Shown: one piece after another, positions 54,121 to 62,631 of the stretch
Layout of the letters: every line of letters starts with the position of its first letter
Numbering within the stretch: position 1 is the first letter of the stretch
Assembly (NCBI GenBank): GCA_934120645.1
Contig: CAKOUO010000007.1
Coordinates: 1-64,000 of the forward strand
Direction: 5' to 3'
Length of the DNA stretch: 64,000 nucleotides
Source of the DNA: an uncultured Clostridia bacterium
Lineage (GTDB): Bacteria; Bacillota; Clostridia; TANB77; CAG-508
Position numbers and translations under genes: made by a program
Notes under the pieces: model-generated
What the model was told of the DNA's origin: nothing
Database searches by the model: none
The model's input: only the letters and a program-made list of their open reading frames with translations

Positions 54121-54732
54121 ATGAAAAAAATCTTAAAAACAGCATTAATAATAATACTAATAGCAATACTAATAGTTGGAGGATACTTTTTAGCATTAAA
54201 TTTAACAAGAAAAAGTGCATTAGAAGCAATTGATGGAATGTTCGCAGCAGTAAAAACAGGCGACGAAGAGCAAATGAAAAAATACATAAACTCTGAAAAA
54301 CTAACAGAAGAAGAAAAAGAAGCTACAGACACTGAAGGAACAGAAGACAAAGATATGGTAAAAGCAATGTTAAAAAACTTAAATTATGAAGTTGTTTCTA
54401 CAGATGTAAAAATAAATAAATGCACAGTAAAATTAAAAGTAAGCAATAAAGACTTAAAAACAGTATTTAGTAATTACATGGCTAAAGCATTCTCATTAGC
54501 ATTTTCACAAGCATTTGGAGGAATGACAGAAGAAGAAATGAATAATCAATTAAAACAATACTTTGAAGAACAATATAACTCAGATAGTGTTGGTACTATA
54601 ACAAGTGATTTAACTATTAATATGGAAAAACAAAAAGAATGGAAACTAGATTACAATGAAGACGAATTAGTTAATGCTGTATTACCAGGATATAAAGAAG
54701 TTATGAATTCTATGAATAATATAAATGAATAA
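54121..54732 (+). CDS. Membrane-anchored extracytoplasmic protein, DUF4878/DUF5105-like
   Basis: This 203-residue protein has an N-terminal helix (about 6-27) and a soluble domain beginning ALEAIDGMFAAVKTGDEEQMKKYI, a pattern shared with NTF2-like lipoprotein-type domains such as DUF4878 or DUF5105. There is no lipobox Cys. The function is unknown. AAAGGGGGAATACC precedes ATG 54121. It is the first gene right of tRNA-fMet and has its own terminator. Confidence 0.6.
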   Translation: MKKILKTALIIILIAILIVGGYFLALNLTRKSALEAIDGMFAAVKTGDEEQMKKYINSEKLTEEEKEATDTEGTEDKDMVKAMLKNLNYEVVSTDVKINKCTVKLKVSNKDLKTVFSNYMAKAFSLAFSQAFGGMTEEEMNNQLKQYFEEQYNSDSVGTITSDLTINMEKQKEWKLDYNEDELVNAVLPGYKEVMNSMNNINE

Positions 54733-54737
54733 TACAT

Positions 54738-54771
54738 AAAAAGACATTTGACAAATACAAATGTCTTTTTT
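54738..54771 (+). terminator. Terminator before trxA
   Basis: AAAAAGACATTTG pairs with CAAATGTCTTTTT. Confidence 0.8.
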
Positions 54772-54840
54772 AAAATACTTATAATTTTTATATAAAATGA
54801 TAAAATATATAATATAAAAATAAAAATGGAGGAAACAAAA

Positions 54841-55152
54841 ATGAAAGATTTAAAAATAACAAGTCAAGATTTTGAAAAAGAAGTTTTACAAAATGAAAAA
54901 GAAGTATTAATAGACTTTTATGCAGATTGGTGTGGACCATGTAAAATGTTAGCACCAATTATAGAAGAAATAGCAAAAGAAAACGAAAAAGTAAAAGTTG
55001 TAAAAATAAATGTAGATGAATCAGAAGATTTAGCCATGAAATATCAAGTAATGTCAATTCCAACACTAATAATTATGAAAAATGGACAAATAATTAAAAG
55101 GTCTGTAGGCTTTGTAGAGAAAGATGAAATCTTAAATATGATAAATGAATAA
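54841..55152 (+). CDS. trxA: Thioredoxin
   Basis: This 103-residue cytosolic disulfide reductase has the redox motif WCGPCKM (about 28-34), the cis-Pro loop SIPTL (about 73) and the usual length. An upstream ATG at 54826 overlaps the GGAGGAA ribosome binding site, so ATG 54841 is the start. A terminator follows. No thioredoxin reductase lies nearby. The gene sits inside the region bracketed by the tRNA-fMet repeats. Confidence 0.93.
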   Translation: MKDLKITSQDFEKEVLQNEKEVLIDFYADWCGPCKMLAPIIEEIAKENEKVKVVKINVDESEDLAMKYQVMSIPTLIIMKNGQIIKRSVGFVEKDEILNMINE

Positions 55153-55154
55153 AA

Positions 55155-55193
55155 TAAAAAAGAAATATTAAAACAATTAATATTTCTTTTTTG
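55155..55193 (+). terminator. Bidirectional terminator after trxA
   Basis: AAAAAAGAAATATTA pairs with TAATATTTCTTTTTT between convergent genes. Confidence 0.8.
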
Positions 55194-55195
55194 GT

Positions 55196-56371
55196 TCACA
55201 TACATAATATTCCTTTTCCAGCAACAATACATTTATATTTGTTAAGCTCAGATTTATTAACAATTTTTAAACCAGCTTCTTTAATAATAGAAGAAAAATA
55301 TAAAATCATATCATCATCAAAAAAAGCATCATCAAGATAAATACCCTTTAAATTTGGCATAAGACCTAATTTAAAAAGAAAGATACCAATTTTAAAAGTT
55401 GTATTCATCTGAACAAATTCATCAAAATAATTTAACATTTTTACAATTGTTCCATTAGGATTTTCTATAAATCCAACACCATCTACAGAACCCAAAAGAT
55501 AAACATGAGGTTTAGAAGGATTAGATTTATTATAATCATTAATTAAATTTTTTATAGTAACAGTTTCATTTGATTTATCTACTCCAAACTGACCAGGATC
55601 AGAAGAATGTATTAATGATTGAACAAGTATCCTAATATTTTTATTAGAATCTAAAACAATAATATCAAAACTATGTATATTATTATTAGATATATCTCTA
55701 TCAATTATAGTCATAGTACTTAAATCAACATTTGGATCTTTAGACTCCATAGGATTTATAGCCTTTTGAGATGGAAAAATAACTTGACCACAATTGTTAA
55801 GAACTTTAGCAATCTCCATTTCAGCACCATGACCACGGTATTTTGCTTCTTTTTGCTGTAACTCTTTAGGCTCCATCAAAAACTTAAATAATTTCGAAAT
55901 ACTATTTTCATTTGCCTGAGATAAAATATTCAAAATATCTAGTAAATCCTTATCTATAAAATATTTTGATATAACATGGGCTATATCAGTCTTATAAGCA
56001 TTATGTTTTAATGCATTAATAAAAAAAGTAGTAGAATGTTTCTTTAAATCAGTTCTCTTTTCATTAAAAATATTTTGATTAGAAGAATTTTTATATCTAT
56101 TAAAAATAAAACTTAATTCTAAATAAAGCCTTTTATCAGAAATACCAACCAACTTTCTAATCTCATTTAAATAAGTAGGATTTGATAAAAGAATATTAGA
56201 AATAATTTGTTCTTTAGAAGTAATAGGTTGAGAATTAATTTGCATCTTATAATCTTTAATAAAATTTATTAACATACTACAAGATTGACTACAATTAATC
56301 TCATCTAATTTATAAATAGGCAATTGGTCCTGATTTGACACACAATACCAAAATTCTTGAATTTTATCCAT
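55196..56371 (-). CDS. Putative PD-(D/E)xK-type restriction endonuclease
   Basis: This 391-residue soluble protein has a helical N-terminal half (DNA recognition?) and a C-terminal part with features of a nuclease fold: Glu in RGHGAEMEIAKVL (about 185-197), Asp in HSFDIIVLDSNKNIRILVQS (about 233-252), and a SSDPGQFGVDKSNET stretch that recalls type II enzymes of the Alw26I/Eco31I group. I cannot prove the nuclease. ATTAGGAGGTATTTTT marks ATG 56371, not the longer frame. It is divergent from the methyltransferase gene with only 97 bp between them, the classic restriction-modification layout. Confidence 0.6.
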   Translation of the reverse strand: MDKIQEFWYCVSNQDQLPIYKLDEINCSQSCSMLINFIKDYKMQINSQPITSKEQIISNILLSNPTYLNEIRKLVGISDKRLYLELSFIFNRYKNSSNQNIFNEKRTDLKKHSTTFFINALKHNAYKTDIAHVISKYFIDKDLLDILNILSQANENSISKLFKFLMEPKELQQKEAKYRGHGAEMEIAKVLNNCGQVIFPSQKAINPMESKDPNVDLSTMTIIDRDISNNNIHSFDIIVLDSNKNIRILVQSLIHSSDPGQFGVDKSNETVTIKNLINDYNKSNPSKPHVYLLGSVDGVGFIENPNGTIVKMLNYFDEFVQMNTTFKIGIFLFKLGLMPNLKGIYLDDAFFDDDMILYFSSIIKEAGLKIVNKSELNKYKCIVAGKGILCM

Positions 56372-56468
56372 AAAAATACCTCCTAATATTTTTATTATAA
56401 CATAAAAAACCAAAAAAGTATTAAAAACAAAAAAAATATGATATAATCACAAAAAGTAGGAGGAAAAC

Positions 56469-58895
56469 ATGATAAATATAAAAGAACTTACTAAGAACAT
56501 AAACAAAAAAGATTCAACTATACAAAAAACTTTTTTTGAAATAGTATACAAAATAAATATAAATATAGAAGAAAATAACCCAATATACAAAAATTGGTTA
56601 AATTCATTTATCTATTGTTATGGAGATTTAAGCAAAGAAAATAACAGTGCTAATGCAAAAAAATGTGTAGAAACAATCAACAAACTATACAACATAAAAT
56701 TAGAAAACAACAACTTACATAAATTTATATTCAGTCTACAATCTACATACACAATATTATTAAAATTAATAGTAATAAACTCATTTTTTAAAAAAGAAAA
56801 CATAGAAATTGACCAAAAAGAATTTAAAGAATTAATGAATGGAAAAATAACAACAAAATACATAAATAAAGAAATATGGAATACAGATTGGTTTTTTATA
56901 ACAACAAATTACTGGGACGAAATAGGAGAAGCAACAAATAAATTAAGTAATATAATATTAAAATATAAAGATGATAAAGAACCTGAATACAGTGTAGCAG
57001 AAGAATTTAAAAAATTATATGAATATTTATTCCCAAAAGAAATAAGACATTCACTAGGAGAATACTATACACCATTTTGGCTAGCAAATGACATATACAC
57101 AAATATAGAAGAAAATTATAAAATAGGTAAACAGACAAAATTTATAGACCCAACCTGTGGTTCAGGAATATTTTTAGAAAGCTTACTAAAAAATAATAGA
57201 GAAATAACAACAGAAAATATATATGGTTTTGACATAAATCCAATAGCAGTATTAACAACAAAAATTGTAATTATTTATAACAAAGGAATAGATACAAAAA
57301 TTAATATATATCAAAACGATATATTAATGTATCCAGACTTAATATATAAAAATGCAAGCTCAGACAACTTTTGCAATATTTATATTTTTGGAAACAAATT
57401 TTCTTTTCCAAAAGAAATTCAACAACAAAAAGAAAAAATGTTAAAATACATACAAGAATCAAAAGATAAAGAAAACACAGAATTATCTAAACAAATAAAC
57501 AAATATGATAATATAAGCAAAGAAGTATATATAAATTTATTAAAAGAAAGAATAGAAAGCATATTTATAAAAAACATAGACTATGTAATAGGAAATCCGC
57601 CATGGATCAACTGGGAATACTTACCCGAAATTTCAAAAGAACTAACAAAAAAGACATGGATAAAATACGGACTATTTGAGCAAAATGGAAAAAATCTATC
57701 TTTTTCAAAAGAAGACATATCAGTACTAGTAACATATATAGCAATAGACAAGTTATTAAAAGAAAAAGGAATTATAAGCTTTGTAATTAGAATGGGATCA
57801 TTCAAATCAAAACAAAACGGAATAGGATTTAGAAATTTTAAACTAGGAACAAACGGAGAAGATATAAAAGTACTACATGTAGACGACTTTTCAAACATGA
57901 AAGTATTTCCAGGAGCAATAAACACAAGTTGTGTTGCATATATGAAAAAAGGAGAAATTACCACATACCCAGTTCCATTCTCAACATGTAAAATGAAAGA
58001 TAACAAAATTATAAAAACAAACGAAATTGCAATACCAACAACTAACGAAAAAAATTCAATATGGTTAAATACAACAGAAGAAAAACTAAAAGAAGAAAAA
58101 ATGGTATTAGGAAACAACAATTATAGAGCAAGAACAGGAGTATTTACAGGAGGAGCAAATGCAGTATATTGGGTAAGAACATTACAAACATTAGAAAACG
58201 GAAATATCTTAATAGAAAATGTAGTAGAAAGAGCCAAAAGAAAAGCACCACAAATACAATTTGAAATAGAAAAAGGACTAGTATATGAACTATGCAGAGG
58301 CTCAGAACTAGGAAAAGAAACAAAAAACGACATAGCTATAATCTGTCCACATACACAATTTACCAAAATGAAAGCAATAGATATAGAAGTAATGAAAGAA
58401 CAATATCCATTAACATTAAATTATCTAACATACTTTAAAGACATATTAAACGAAAGAAAAGGATTTGCAACATGGGAAAAATCAAATCAAGAAGAATCAT
58501 TTTACGCAATTCAAAGAATAGGAGAATACACATTTAAAAAATATAAAGTAGCATGGAAATACATAAGTAAAAAATTTGAAGTGTTTTTAATTAATGAATC
58601 TAGCAACGAAATGCTAGAAAATACATTAGTATTACCAAGTGAAAAAATAATGTATGTAGCATTTGATGATAAAGATGAAGCAAATTATCTTGCTGGAATT
58701 TTGAATTCTAGAATTGTAAAAGAAACAGTGGAAAGTTTTATGACAGAAACGAGTATATCAACTCATGTTTTAGATAAGTTGAAGATTGAAGATTTTGATA
58801 GAAATAATACTTTGCATATGAGTATTGCCCAAAACTATGAGAATAAAAATTATGATGAATTAAATTCATTGGTGTATAAATATTATAAGGTATAA
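56469..58895 (+). CDS. N6-adenine DNA methyltransferase of a restriction-modification system
   Basis: This 808-residue protein has an N-terminal helical part, then EIRHSLGEYYTPFWLA (about 194-209), SAM-binding motif I IDPTCGSGIFLES (about 226-238), FDINPIAV, the catalytic motif IV IGNPPWINWEY (about 374-384), and a C-terminal target-recognition region ending near KLKIEDFDRNN. This is the gamma-type arrangement of type II adenine methylases that bind asymmetric sites. No nuclease domain is obvious, so cleavage would come from the divergent neighbour. TAGGAGGAAAAC precedes ATG 56469. Confidence 0.85.
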   Translation: MINIKELTKNINKKDSTIQKTFFEIVYKININIEENNPIYKNWLNSFIYCYGDLSKENNSANAKKCVETINKLYNIKLENNNLHKFIFSLQSTYTILLKLIVINSFFKKENIEIDQKEFKELMNGKITTKYINKEIWNTDWFFITTNYWDEIGEATNKLSNIILKYKDDKEPEYSVAEEFKKLYEYLFPKEIRHSLGEYYTPFWLANDIYTNIEENYKIGKQTKFIDPTCGSGIFLESLLKNNREITTENIYGFDINPIAVLTTKIVIIYNKGIDTKINIYQNDILMYPDLIYKNASSDNFCNIYIFGNKFSFPKEIQQQKEKMLKYIQESKDKENTELSKQINKYDNISKEVYINLLKERIESIFIKNIDYVIGNPPWINWEYLPEISKELTKKTWIKYGLFEQNGKNLSFSKEDISVLVTYIAIDKLLKEKGIISFVIRMGSFKSKQNGIGFRNFKLGTNGEDIKVLHVDDFSNMKVFPGAINTSCVAYMKKGEITTYPVPFSTCKMKDNKIIKTNEIAIPTTNEKNSIWLNTTEEKLKEEKMVLGNNNYRARTGVFTGGANAVYWVRTLQTLENGNILIENVVERAKRKAPQIQFEIEKGLVYELCRGSELGKETKNDIAIICPHTQFTKMKAIDIEVMKEQYPLTLNYLTYFKDILNERKGFATWEKSNQEESFYAIQRIGEYTFKKYKVAWKYISKKFEVFLINESSNEMLENTLVLPSEKIMYVAFDDKDEANYLAGILNSRIVKETVESFMTETSISTHVLDKLKIEDFDRNNTLHMSIAQNYENKNYDELNSLVYKYYKV

Positions 58896-58897
58896 AA

Positions 58898-58938
58898 AAA
58901 GAAAGCATTTGCTGAATTTTAGCAAGTGTTTTTTGTCT
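58898..58938 (+). terminator. Terminator after the methyltransferase gene
   Basis: AAGCATTTGCT pairs imperfectly with AGCAAGTGTTT, then a T-run. Confidence 0.65.
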
Positions 58939-59090
58939 TTTATTTTAATTATTGTGGTTATTTTTTTCTGCTGTTGTTTTTTATTTTTGTAGTTAGAATA
59001 TTTTTATGAAATTTTATTGGAATTGTGCACAGGGAGTGGTATAATTGTGGAAAATGAAATATATAGAAGAATTTAGAAAAGAGGAATAAA

Positions 59091-59681
59091 ATGAATTTAA
59101 AACAGAATAATGAAATAACTGTAAAAATCAAAGTAAAATTAGATGAATTTTATAAAATAGTAGAAAAAAAGGGATTTAAAATTATTGATAAATTTTCTAT
59201 GAATGATACATATTTTGTACCAGAAACATTAAACTTGGATAAAACAAGTACAAGAGATATTTTATCAAAAGCAGTATTGGTAAGAGACATTAGAGAGAAT
59301 TTTTCAAATAAAGTGATTAAAAAAATAACTTTTAAAATTAAAAATTTTGATGACAAAGGAAATATATTAAATCAAGAAGCGGTTAATTGTGATATTCTAG
59401 AAATAGAAGATGCTAAAAATCTATTAAAAGCAATAGGATATAAAGAACTTATGTGCATAAAAGAAAATGACATAGTATATGAAAAAGATGGACTTCAGTT
59501 AGCAATAAAAAATATTGAAAATGGAGATAAACTAATAGAAGTAGAAACTGAAGATAATAAAGATTTTGATACTATAGAAAAATTAATTCATAAAATTAAT
59601 GAAATAGATATACCAATTTATACTGATAATTATTTTGTAAAAAAAGCAGAAATAGAATTAGATAAAATATTAAATAGATAG
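59091..59681 (+). CDS. CYTH-domain (CyaB-like) phosphohydrolase-type protein
   Basis: This 196-residue protein has the CYTH pattern: alternating Lys/Glu strands (EITVKIKVKLDEF at the N-terminus, KKITFKIKNF, LQLAIKNIENGDKLIEVETED) forming a triphosphate tunnel. Families include class IV adenylate cyclase and inorganic triphosphatase; the N-terminal ExExK motif is weak here (E-x-x-V-K-x-K). The reaction is therefore uncertain. AGAGGAATAAA precedes ATG 59091. The ASCH gene follows after 12 bp. Confidence 0.7.
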   Translation: MNLKQNNEITVKIKVKLDEFYKIVEKKGFKIIDKFSMNDTYFVPETLNLDKTSTRDILSKAVLVRDIRENFSNKVIKKITFKIKNFDDKGNILNQEAVNCDILEIEDAKNLLKAIGYKELMCIKENDIVYEKDGLQLAIKNIENGDKLIEVETEDNKDFDTIEKLIHKINEIDIPIYTDNYFVKKAEIELDKILNR

Positions 59682-59693
59682 GAAAGGACTTAT

Positions 59694-60077
59694 ATGAAAG
59701 TATTAACGATAAAACAGCCATGGGCAACATTGATAATGCAAAAATATAAAAGATTTGAATTTAGGAGTTGGAAAACAAATTATAGAGGAGAATTATTGAT
59801 TCATGCAGGAAAAAGTATAGATAAGGAAGCACTAAAAAGATTGGAGAAATATCTTCCAGATGAATTGCCGGTTGGTAAGATTTTGGGCAAGGTTACTTTG
59901 TGCGATTGTATAAATTGTGATGATAATTTTAAGAATTTGTGCTTGTTAGAAAATAAAGATGTTTATGCTAAGAGTGTTTTTGTGGAAAAGTATGCGTGGC
60001 AGTTTGAAAATGTTGTGGTTTTTGATGAGCCTATTGAGGCTAAGGGAATGCTTTGTTTGTGGGAGTATGAGGTTTAG
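59694..60077 (+). CDS. ASCH-domain protein
   Basis: This 127-residue soluble protein with an ASCH (PUA-like) fold is thought to bind RNA or modified bases. Visible are LTIKQPWATLIM and RFEFRSWKTNYRGELLIHAGK, with GKILGKVTLCDC in the second half. AGGAAAGG precedes ATG 59694, 12 bp after the CYTH gene. Its 3' half uses many TTG, AAG and GTT codons, unlike most genes here. It ends 11 bp before the tRNA-fMet fragment. Context suggests an accessory, possibly defence-related, role. Confidence 0.78.
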   Translation: MKVLTIKQPWATLIMQKYKRFEFRSWKTNYRGELLIHAGKSIDKEALKRLEKYLPDELPVGKILGKVTLCDCINCDDNFKNLCLLENKDVYAKSVFVEKYAWQFENVVVFDEPIEAKGMLCLWEYEV

Positions 60078-60088
60078 GTAGAGGAGAA

Positions 60089-60135
60089 CTCATAACCCGA
60101 AGGTCGATAGTTCGAGTCTATCCCCCGCAACCAAA
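60089..60135 (+). repeat. Partial tRNA-fMet copy (attachment site)
   Basis: 47 bp repeat the 3' part of tRNA-fMet from the anticodon loop through CCA. It lacks the 5' half, so it is not a working tRNA. An integrase gene lies 350 bp to the right. Confidence 0.88.
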
Positions 60136-60140
60136 GAATA

Positions 60141-60176
60141 AATACTTACAGTTTCAACGACTGTGGGTATTTTTTT
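60141..60176 (+). terminator. Terminator after the tRNA-fMet fragment
   Basis: AATACTTACAGT pairs with ACTGTGGGTATT over 12 positions (two G-U), followed by T7; a complete tRNA-style end carried with the fragment. Confidence 0.8.
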
Positions 60177-60483
60177 ATGCCTTGAAATTGGTTGCAATAA
60201 TGGTTTGAAATGACAATATTATGTCGAATTGGGTAAAAATTGGGTAAAATAAATACCTCAAATGCCATAAATATCAATAAAAATTCATTAAAATTTTATA
60301 CTTACATTACAATGTTATAAATAAATATTTTAAATTTTTAACATAATTTAATAATGTAAATTGCAATAAAATTTTTAAATTTATAGTAAAAAACTTTTGG
60401 GAAAGAGATATATAATCTCAAAGTTTTTTACCTTTTTACATCGTGAAAATTTGTAATTTGTGAAAATTAGAAAAAAGTTCAAA
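60177..60483. other. Gene-free stretch with direct repeats and integrase terminator
   Basis: Two adjacent copies of AATTGGGTAAA (60227-60237 and 60238-60248) may be integrase arm sites. A hairpin GTAAAAAACTTT/AAAGTTTTTTAC (60386-60431), with an inner GAGAT/ATCTC, probably ends the int transcript. Nothing coding is seen. Confidence 0.6.
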
Positions 60484-61677
60484 TTAAGACCTTGTTGGTA
60501 ATAATAAGTTTTCTAGTGCATAGCCAGCTTTTCTATTATGAGAAAGTAGTGGATGCACATAAAAGTCAAGTGTAGTACTTATTTGTGCATGACCCAGTCT
60601 CGCAGAAATTACTGCTATATCAATATTTTGTGCAACTAGTAAACTTGCATTTGTATGTCTTAATCCGTGAAAATTAATTACAGGTAATCCTATTTGACCA
60701 ACATATTTAACAAACCATTTGCTAATTGTAGAAGGGTGCATTGGTTTGCCATCCGCCTGTACAAATAACCTATCAGAATTAGTCCATAATTCGCCGTAAA
60801 TCGATTTTTGTTCTTCATACCATAACTTATATTCCTCAAGTAAAGAAATGATAAATTCAGGTATTGCAATTTCTCTAATGGAACTTTCTGTTTTTGGAAC
60901 TTTTGTGAAGACTCCCATATCTGCTAGGTACTGACTAGAACGATTAATACTGATAATTCCGTTTTTAAAATCAACATCTTGCCATTCTAGTCCCATTAAT
61001 TCACCTAAACGAACACCAGTAAATACTGTAAGAATGATTGCAACTTTGTATTTAGTATCTTCATTAGGTAATAGTTCTAAATTTTCTAGTAATATTTTAG
61101 TTTGCTCATCATCATAAGATCTTCTTTTTGGTTTCCTAGCTTTAGGTGGTTGAACACGTTCAGCAGGATTCGTCACTATTAATTGCCAATAAACTGCTTT
61201 ATGAAGCATTGCTCTTAATAATCTGTGATGCTCTAAAATCGTTTTACCAGATAAGGGCTTTTTAGTTTTTGAACCATTGTTACCTTTTTTTCTAACTAAT
61301 TGAGTATCTTTTTCAAGTAAATCATAGAATTTCATAATGTCAGTTGGTTTAATTTTGTTAATATAGAAATGCCCAAAGTATGGTAAAAGTCTTGTTTCTA
61401 ACATTCTACAATATCTTTTATATGTTGATGGAGCCAGTTCTTTTGAACCATAATCTCTTTTCCATATTTCAGTAAATTCAGAAAATTTAAGAGATTTACC
61501 ATCAATTACTAAACCATTTTGTACTTCAGTAACAAATTTTGCTAGTTCAACTTCTGCATCTTTTTTTGTTCCATGGACTGTTTTTCTGTGTATCATAGGT
61601 TTTCCGTCTAGGTCAAATCCTTCAGATACTGTTAGCCTGTAACTATTTTTTCCTCTTTTTTCTATACTCCCAGCCAT
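60484..61677 (-). CDS. int: Tyrosine integrase of the tRNA-fMet element
   Basis: This 397-residue phage/ICE-type integrase has an AP2-like arm-binding N-terminus (GSIEKRGKNSYRLTVSEGF), a SAM-like core-binding domain (about 65-170) and a catalytic domain with FTGVRLGELMGLEW (first Arg), INFHGLRHTNASLL (His-x2-Arg) and LGHAQISTTLDFYVH with nucleophile Tyr. AGGAGGTGAAATAAGTA precedes ATG 61677. It lies 350 bp from the tRNA-fMet fragment, the expected target. It is not closely similar to the integrase of the tRNA-Pro element. Confidence 0.93.
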   Translation of the reverse strand: MAGSIEKRGKNSYRLTVSEGFDLDGKPMIHRKTVHGTKKDAEVELAKFVTEVQNGLVIDGKSLKFSEFTEIWKRDYGSKELAPSTYKRYCRMLETRLLPYFGHFYINKIKPTDIMKFYDLLEKDTQLVRKKGNNGSKTKKPLSGKTILEHHRLLRAMLHKAVYWQLIVTNPAERVQPPKARKPKRRSYDDEQTKILLENLELLPNEDTKYKVAIILTVFTGVRLGELMGLEWQDVDFKNGIISINRSSQYLADMGVFTKVPKTESSIREIAIPEFIISLLEEYKLWYEEQKSIYGELWTNSDRLFVQADGKPMHPSTISKWFVKYVGQIGLPVINFHGLRHTNASLLVAQNIDIAVISARLGHAQISTTLDFYVHPLLSHNRKAGYALENLLLPTRS

Positions 61678-61734
61678 TACTTATTTCACCTCCTTTCAAG
61701 TATGCCTATGGGTGTGAGGAGTATTAATTTAATT

Positions 61735-61769
61735 GTTAACAAAGATATTATATAACAATAGTTAACAAA
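61735..61769. promoter_or_regulatory. Paired GTTAACAAA sites, possible repressor operators
   Basis: GTTAACAAA occurs at 61735-61743 and 61761-61769, 26 bp apart, between the divergent int and regulator genes. They are plausible targets for the XRE protein encoded at 62624. Confidence 0.45.
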
Positions 61770-61841
61770 ATACAATAGAAATTTGCAAAAAAATAAAAAA
61801 CATTATTTTACTTTAAAAAAAATAAAAAAACAAAAAAACAC

Positions 61842-61870
61842 TTGACAAAAACATCAAAAAAGAATATAAT
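61842..61870 (+). promoter_or_regulatory. Consensus sigma-A promoter
   Basis: TTGACA (61842-61847) and TATAAT (61865-61870) with exactly 17 bp between them, 27 bp upstream of ATG 61897. Confidence 0.8.
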
Positions 61871-61896
61871 ACAGAAAAATAACAAAGCAGAAAGGA

Positions 61897-62631
61897 ATGA
61901 AAGGTATGATTGATGATGAGTTTGCTAAGGCTATAGTTGAAGGTATGCAACAAGGTTTAAAGAGAGCTAAAACAGCAAAAAGAGAAAATGGAGATAGATT
62001 TGACAATGCTGAACGATTTAGAATTATTGATAAAATGATGAGTTCATTATATTATAAAATAGGAGAAAATGAAAGAATTGAAGTGAAAGAATTTTATAGG
62101 TATGGCTATAAATTACTTCTTGCTTATAATAGGGAAGAACACACATTATATTCTTTTATGAGTGAAGATAGATTAGCTTCATTAATAAATTCCAATAATA
62201 TTAAGGATAAACAGAACTACATTTTCAGCTTAATGAAATTTAATCCGGATGATAGACAACAACAAGTACTGTTGCCAGAAATGGATATAATACTTGATGA
62301 ACAAGCTAAAATACAAGAAAGAATAAGAGAAATAATTGAAGAAGATGGAGAAATACAATATATTACAATCTTATATAAAAAACAAGGATATAAATTATTA
62401 GGTGTAAGAGCTGTGAAGATGTCTCAATATGCTGAAACTATTGCTAATAAAGATTTATCTGATTATATTGCAGTTGATTATGAAGATGTTTATGAGGATG
62501 TAAATAATAGTAGAGAAGAAATTCCAGCAGAGCTTGAATTCAACTTTAAATCAGAAATTTTAGCTAAATCTGAAAACTTAGACGTAGAAATAGATAACAA
62601 AGATATAAAAAGAGGGGAAAATAATGAATAA
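61897..62631 (+). CDS. Element protein of unknown function, partner of the XRE/ImmA gene
   Basis: This 244-residue soluble protein with mixed helices and an acidic C-terminus matches no family I recognise. Two starts are possible, ATG 61897 and ATG 61906, each preceded by AAAGG-like sequence. Its end overlaps the next gene by 8 bp, so the two are co-expressed from the strong promoter at 61842. In such modules the upstream gene is often a regulator or a substrate of the ImmA-like peptidase; that is inference. Confidence 0.65.
   Translation: MKGMIDDEFAKAIVEGMQQGLKRAKTAKRENGDRFDNAERFRIIDKMMSSLYYKIGENERIEVKEFYRYGYKLLLAYNREEHTLYSFMSEDRLASLINSNNIKDKQNYIFSLMKFNPDDRQQQVLLPEMDIILDEQAKIQERIREIIEEDGEIQYITILYKKQGYKLLGVRAVKMSQYAETIANKDLSDYIAVDYEDVYEDVNNSREEIPAELEFNFKSEILAKSENLDVEIDNKDIKRGENNE

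Noticed and set aside
54826..54840. Thioredoxin start at ATG 54826
   Set aside because: That ATG lies in the ribosome binding site of ATG 54841, which matches the family N-terminus and length.
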